DNA of 64,000 nucleotides, from assembly GCF_003240585.1 (NCBI RefSeq), contig NZ_PCDP01000037.1:1-64000 (forward strand), given 5' to 3'. The notes beneath the pieces are model-generated. The model worked only from the letters and a program-made list of their open reading frames with translations, did no database searches and was not told where the DNA came from. The position numbers were made by a program, and so were the translations under genes. This DNA comes from Arminella tubonensis (GTDB lineage Bacteria > Pseudomonadota > Alphaproteobacteria > Rhizobiales > Rhizobiaceae). Numbering within the stretch: position 1 is the stretch's first letter; the number at the start of each line of letters is the position of its first letter. This document shows, piece after piece, positions 60,643-64,000 of the stretch.

Positions 60643-60938
60643 GCTTCAAAAATCGCCGGGGCGCTCGCCGCAAGGTGCGCGCCCTCCGTCGCTCGACGGA
60701 CAGGCGGCAGATCGTTTGCCCCGAGCGGGCACTTTAGTTGAATCTACATAATAAATTGCTGGCCATTGCAGCATAGTTGCATAAACTGACTGCCAATGTG
60801 CCAGGGCACTAGCCGGCACATGGAAGTCGATCCCTGTCACAAGGCTGCCTTGCAGCCTGCGAAGGTGGATGGTTGAGGGGTTTTTGCCGGAAATCGTCCC
60901 GGGAATGACCTGGCTGTGGGGCATTCAGCGAGGCAACG

Positions 60939-61850
60939 ATGCATGGTGCGGGTGTCCATGACTATTTCCGCTTGAGCACGCCGCGAAGCGCGCTCGAATC
61001 CGCGTTGAACATTCGCGGCATTGCACTGGCGGCGGTTCGAGACGGCGTTGTCCTCGGTCTGGAACGACAGGAGACGCCGACGGAGCGCATTCGGCTCGAT
61101 GAGCGCTTCGTGGCCGTCGTGCCTTTTCCGCACGGCACAATCAGCCTGGCAAAACTGTTGCTCGATCCGACGGAACATCCACCGGGAGGCGCGCCGCACC
61201 AGCAGAATGCGACAGCCAACCTCTACCTTCCAAGAAAAGCCTTCGACCGGATCGCCGACACGCTCGGCAGCGACCGCATCGCGCACCTTCCTCTCTGTCC
61301 CGGCGCCGCGGTCGGCGACAGGGTGATCGAAAACCTGTCGGCTTCGCTGACACCTGCGATCCGGCAGCCTGCAAGTGTCGATACGCGGTTCATCGATCAT
61401 ATCGGCAAGGCCTTCAACACGCATCTCGCCCAGCGCTACGGCGGCATGCAGTCGCGGCGTGCGGTTGTCGTCGGAGGATTGACGCCTCTGCAGTTGCGCC
61501 GGGTGAGAGACAACATCGACGCCCGCCTCGACCAGGAGATCTCGCTTGCGCAGCTCGCCGGCGATTGTGGCCTTTCGACCAGTCATTTCGCCCGGGCCTT
61601 CGCCCGCAGCACAGGCGTTCCCCCACACCGCTGGCTGACGCAACGACGCGTGGAACGCGCCAAGGAGCTGATGCAGACCGAGGCATCGCTGGCAGAGATT
61701 GCGCTGATGTGCGGCTTTTCGGACCAGAGCCACCTGACACGCGTGTTTGCCCAGGCCGTAGGCGTTACACCCGGACGATGGCGTGGCTCGCAACATTCGC
61801 CCGGCGCTTACCTTGCGCCGTCAGTCCAGCCGGAAAACGACGCCCGCTAG
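60939..61850 (+). CDS. AraC-family transcriptional regulator
   Basis: A 303-residue regulator. The N-terminal 180 residues are a poorly conserved sensing domain that I cannot assign to a ligand. The C-terminal DNA-binding domain (about 195-295) has ISLAQLAGDCGLSTSHFARAF and ASLAEIALMCGFSDQSHLTRVF as its two helix-turn-helices. It ends with the usual VGVTPGRWR. The 296-bp region upstream (60643-60938) shows only GC-rich imperfect palindromes and no gene. It is convergent with the dehydrogenase at 61931. Its target is not clear. Confidence 0.85.
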   Translation: MHGAGVHDYFRLSTPRSALESALNIRGIALAAVRDGVVLGLERQETPTERIRLDERFVAVVPFPHGTISLAKLLLDPTEHPPGGAPHQQNATANLYLPRKAFDRIADTLGSDRIAHLPLCPGAAVGDRVIENLSASLTPAIRQPASVDTRFIDHIGKAFNTHLAQRYGGMQSRRAVVVGGLTPLQLRRVRDNIDARLDQEISLAQLAGDCGLSTSHFARAFARSTGVPPHRWLTQRRVERAKELMQTEASLAEIALMCGFSDQSHLTRVFAQAVGVTPGRWRGSQHSPGAYLAPSVQPENDAR

Positions 61851-61877
61851 CGGCTCCGAAGGCCATATAATTGAAAA

Positions 61878-61906
61878 AGCCGCCTTCTCTGCGAAAGAAG
61901 GCGGCT
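61878..61906 (-). terminator. Rho-independent terminator between convergent araC and ALDH genes
   Basis: AGCCGCCTTCT (61878-61888) and AGAAGGCGGCT (61896-61906) form a perfect 11-bp stem with a 7-base loop. On the leftward transcript it is followed by TTTTTC, 25 bases after the ALDH stop. On the rightward strand a weaker GGATTTTC follows, so it may work both ways. Confidence 0.85.
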
Positions 61907-61930
61907 GGATTTTCGGATCGTTTGACGACG

Positions 61931-63511
61931 TTATTTGCGCACGCCGTCCAGAAGATGCGGCAGGCTCTTGATGCCCTCATCCCGGAGTTCCGGCGGCAGA
62001 AGCGCATTAGGCAGATCCTGATAGGACACCGGTCGCAGGAAGCGGCGGATTGCCAACGTGCCGACCGAGGTGGAGCGGCTGTCCGAGGTTGCCGGGAACG
62101 GGCCGCCATGCACCATCGCGTGACTGACCTCGACGCCGGTCGGCCAGCCATTGGCGAGAATGCGCCCAACCTTGCGTTCCAGAACCGGCACCAGCTTGGC
62201 AGCATCGGCATGATCGCCCGCATCGAGATGCAGCGTCGCCGTCAACTGCCCCTCGAGCTTTTCGGCAACCGCCACCATCTGCGCCACGTCCTTGCAGCGA
62301 ACCAACAGGCTGCTGGCGCCGAAGACCTCATTGCCAAGCTTCTCGTCGGCGAGGAAATGCTCCACGTCGGTCTCGAAGAAGATCGCCGGGCTACGGTTGA
62401 CGCCTTCGGCCGCAAGCCCCTGCGCCACGGTCTTCACCGCCTCGTTGCCGGAAAGCGCCGCGACACCCTTGTCGTAGGCAGCATGAATGCCGGGCGTCAG
62501 CATCGGTGCCGGCGCGCGTTCGGTAAGTGTCCCGCTGGCACTCGCAACGAACCGGTCAAGATGAGGACCGTCGACGGCAAACATCAGGCCCGGATTGGTG
62601 CAGAACTGACCGGCGCCGAGCGTCAGCGAATCGACGAAGGCCTTGCCCAGAGCTTCGGCCCGCGCCGCAAGCGCCGCCGGGAAAAGATAGACCGGATTGA
62701 TGCTGCTCATCTCGGCATAGACCGGGATAGGTTCTGCCCGTGCCGCAGCAATGGCCCCGAGCGCCAACCCGCCGCCGCGCGAACCGGTGAAGCCGACTGC
62801 CTTGATGTGCGGATTGCGCACCAATGCGGCGCCGGTCTCGTTGGCGCCGGTGACGAGCGAAAATACACCTTCCGGCAGATTGCAGGCGGCAACGGCCGCG
62901 CGGATCGCCCGGCCGACAAGTTCACCCGTGCCCGGATGGGCGAGATGGCCCTTGACGACGACGGGGCAACCGGCGGCAAGCGCGGATGCCGTATCCCCAC
63001 CGGCAACCGAGAATGCGAGCGGAAAATTGCTCGCACCGAACACGCCGACCGGTCCGAGCGGAATCTGGCGAAGGCGAAGGTCGGAGCGAGGCAAAGGCTT
63101 GCGCTCAGGCAGAGCGGGATCGACGCGCAGATCAAGCCATTCGCCTGATCGAACCACCTGCGCAAACAGGCGCAACTGGCCAACGGTCCGGGCACGCTCG
63201 CCCTCGAGACGGGCGGCGGGCAATCCGGTCTCCTCGTTGCCGCGCTGGATCAAGATGTCGCCGATGTCCATGATATTGGCGGCGATCTTCTCCAGGAACG
63301 CGGCGCGCGCTTCCGGGCTCGTCGCGCGATAAGTATCGAAGGCCTGCGCCGCAAGCTCGCATGCGCGATCGACATCCGCCACGCTGGCGACAGCGAAGGC
63401 AGGCTCTAGATTGGCACCGGTTGCCGGATTGATCGCGTATACCGACCGGTCGTCGCCGGCAGTGCCCGCGCCGATCAGCAGGTCGCCGCTAATCACAAAA
63501 GACTGAGTCAT
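61931..63511 (-). CDS. alpha-ketoglutaric semialdehyde dehydrogenase-like ALDH
   Basis: NADP-preferring aldehyde dehydrogenase of 526 residues, the length typical of 2,5-dioxopentanoate (alpha-ketoglutaric semialdehyde) dehydrogenases. The cofactor motif is GPVGVFGASNFPLAFS, Glu267 lies in YAEMSSINP and the nucleophile is Cys304 in LGAGQFCTNPG. The last two motifs are characteristic of that subgroup. The enzyme ends the non-phosphorylative pathways for arabinose, glucarate, galactarate and hydroxyproline by forming 2-oxoglutarate. The start MTQSFVI at 63511 is preferred to 63559. A palindrome lies at 63588-63605 upstream. Confidence 0.88.
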   Translation of the reverse strand: MTQSFVISGDLLIGAGTAGDDRSVYAINPATGANLEPAFAVASVADVDRACELAAQAFDTYRATSPEARAAFLEKIAANIMDIGDILIQRGNEETGLPAARLEGERARTVGQLRLFAQVVRSGEWLDLRVDPALPERKPLPRSDLRLRQIPLGPVGVFGASNFPLAFSVAGGDTASALAAGCPVVVKGHLAHPGTGELVGRAIRAAVAACNLPEGVFSLVTGANETGAALVRNPHIKAVGFTGSRGGGLALGAIAAARAEPIPVYAEMSSINPVYLFPAALAARAEALGKAFVDSLTLGAGQFCTNPGLMFAVDGPHLDRFVASASGTLTERAPAPMLTPGIHAAYDKGVAALSGNEAVKTVAQGLAAEGVNRSPAIFFETDVEHFLADEKLGNEVFGASSLLVRCKDVAQMVAVAEKLEGQLTATLHLDAGDHADAAKLVPVLERKVGRILANGWPTGVEVSHAMVHGGPFPATSDSRSTSVGTLAIRRFLRPVSYQDLPNALLPPELRDEGIKSLPHLLDGVRK

Positions 63512-63587
63512 GGATATTCCTTGGATTTTGCTGCAGCGCGAAGATGCGCTCAGGGCCATCGCATAGCAAGTTCGGATGACGATTGTA

Positions 63588-63605
63588 AGATGATACTCAT
63601 CATCT
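63588..63605. promoter_or_regulatory. operator candidate: AGATGAT/ATCATCT palindrome
   Basis: AGATGAT (63588-63594) and ATCATCT (63599-63605) are exact inverted copies around ACTC, 77-94 bp upstream of the dehydrogenase start and behind the SDR stop. The ATGAT/ATCAT core is also present in the GntR operator at 26923-26957, though the layout differs. Confidence 0.5.
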
Positions 63606-63647
63606 AAAATTCAACCCCGGCAAATCGTCACGCCTGCTCCAATTTGG

Positions 63648-64000
63648 CTAGGGATGATGCAGGACGCTCAAGCCGCCGTCGATCGTCAGGCAGGTAGCGT
63701 TCATGAACGGGCATTCGTCGGAAATCATGAAGACGGCCGCCAGCGCTATCTCTTCCGACGAGGCGATGCGCCCGCCGGGATGGAGTTTCATCGTTGCAGC
63801 CTCGGCGGCTTCCGGATCGGCAAAGCTGTTCCAATAATCGATCGACTTTTGCGTCGCGACATAGCCCGGCGCCAGCGCATTCACCCGAACCCCCTTGCCC
63901 GCATATTCGATGCCGAGCGATTTGGTCATGCCGAGCAGGGCGTGCTTTGCCAGCGGATAGGGAAAGGTATGCGGGATGATCGTGAAGGCGTGGGTCGAGG
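63648..64000 (-). CDS. short-chain dehydrogenase/reductase, C-terminal part (gene continues past window end)
   Basis: The leftward frame is open to base 64000 and shows the C-terminal half of an SDR. It has the catalytic YPLAK (Tyr and Lys) followed by HALLGMTKSLGIEYAGKGVR, NALAPGYV, an EEIALAAVFMISDECPFMN segment and the TIDGGLS end. The start codon and cofactor-binding half lie outside the window. An internal ATG at 63929 is not the true start because the conserved catalytic residues lie before it. It is 136 bases upstream of the dehydrogenase on the same strand, so the two may be one operon for a sugar acid pathway. Confidence 0.85.
   Translation of the reverse strand, partial: STHAFTIIPHTFPYPLAKHALLGMTKSLGIEYAGKGVRVNALAPGYVATQKSIDYWNSFADPEAAEAATMKLHPGGRIASSEEIALAAVFMISDECPFMNATCLTIDGGLSVLHHP

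Noticed and set aside
60643..60938. Possible small gene or regulatory RNA in the spacer before the AraC gene
   Set aside because: Only short frames without ribosome sites and imperfect GC-rich dyads; nothing that can be supported.

Overview
The window looks like an accessory replicon (chromid or megaplasmid) or a catabolic chromosomal region of a Rhizobiaceae alphaproteobacterium (Rhizobium/Ensifer/Agrobacterium group). The evidence is high GC with strong third-position bias, five ABC uptake systems each sitting beside LacI, GntR or AraC regulators, rhizobial extragenic palindromes (51364-51513, 29121-29191), and a protein at 9296-10300 that closely resembles, from memory, the 1,5-anhydro-D-fructose reductase of Ensifer (Sinorhizobium) morelense. 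No rRNA, tRNA or CRISPR array was seen.

Layout. 1-880: an AT-richer scrap with the end of an IS3-family element inserted in a PIN-like-domain gene, followed by a small unknown gene. 995-6739: a glucose/mannose-type ABC importer (ATPase, two permeases, binding protein) divergent from a LacI regulator. 6779-16704: a DUF993 gene divergent from a seven-gene run: LacI, anhydrofructose reductase-like oxidoreductase, fused CoA-transferase, enoyl-CoA hydratase, aldehyde dehydrogenase, SDR and GMC oxidoreductase. The two transcription units share a LacI-type operator motif. 16919-21920: TetR, membrane-fusion lipoprotein and RND pump, with a perfect 14-bp inverted repeat upstream of tetR. 22052-23103: a small membrane protein and an OsmC-like protein.

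23273-29061: an AraFGH-like importer divergent from a DgoR-like GntR regulator, followed by dgoD (galactonate dehydratase), with a 10-bp inverted repeat between the divergent genes. 29217-40132: two divergent, almost completely overlapping gene sets. Leftward are GntR, DUF3830, a TIGR04076-like protein, aldo/keto reductase, an NTF2-like protein, a Liv-type binding protein and a GMC oxidoreductase. Rightward are LivG, LivF, LivH, LivM and a DAO-type oxidase. Together they read as one uptake and oxidation system for an unidentified substrate.

40219-42254: ECF sigma factor, membrane anti-sigma factor and Bax-inhibitor-1-like protein. 42320-44623: bestrophin-like channel, methyltransferase and NUDIX hydrolase. 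44637-47752: msrB, dipZ-like and msrA, an apparent extracytoplasmic methionine sulfoxide repair operon whose thiol transporter carries a Met-rich linker. 47958-48953: SDR and slyX. 49030-58621: LacI, PhyH-type dioxygenase, SDR, metallophosphoesterase, a Ugp-like ABC importer and another LacI. 58779-61850: GlxA-type regulator divergent from an SDR, then an AraC regulator. 61931-64000: alpha-ketoglutaric semialdehyde dehydrogenase-like gene and the C-terminal part of an SDR cut by the window edge.

The common theme is capture and oxidation of diverse plant- or soil-derived sugars, sugar acids and related compounds under local regulators. The best candidates for undescribed biology are the anhydrofructose-reductase/CoA-transferase cluster, the divergent Liv/DUF3830 system, and the Met-rich DipZ with its two Msr partners.
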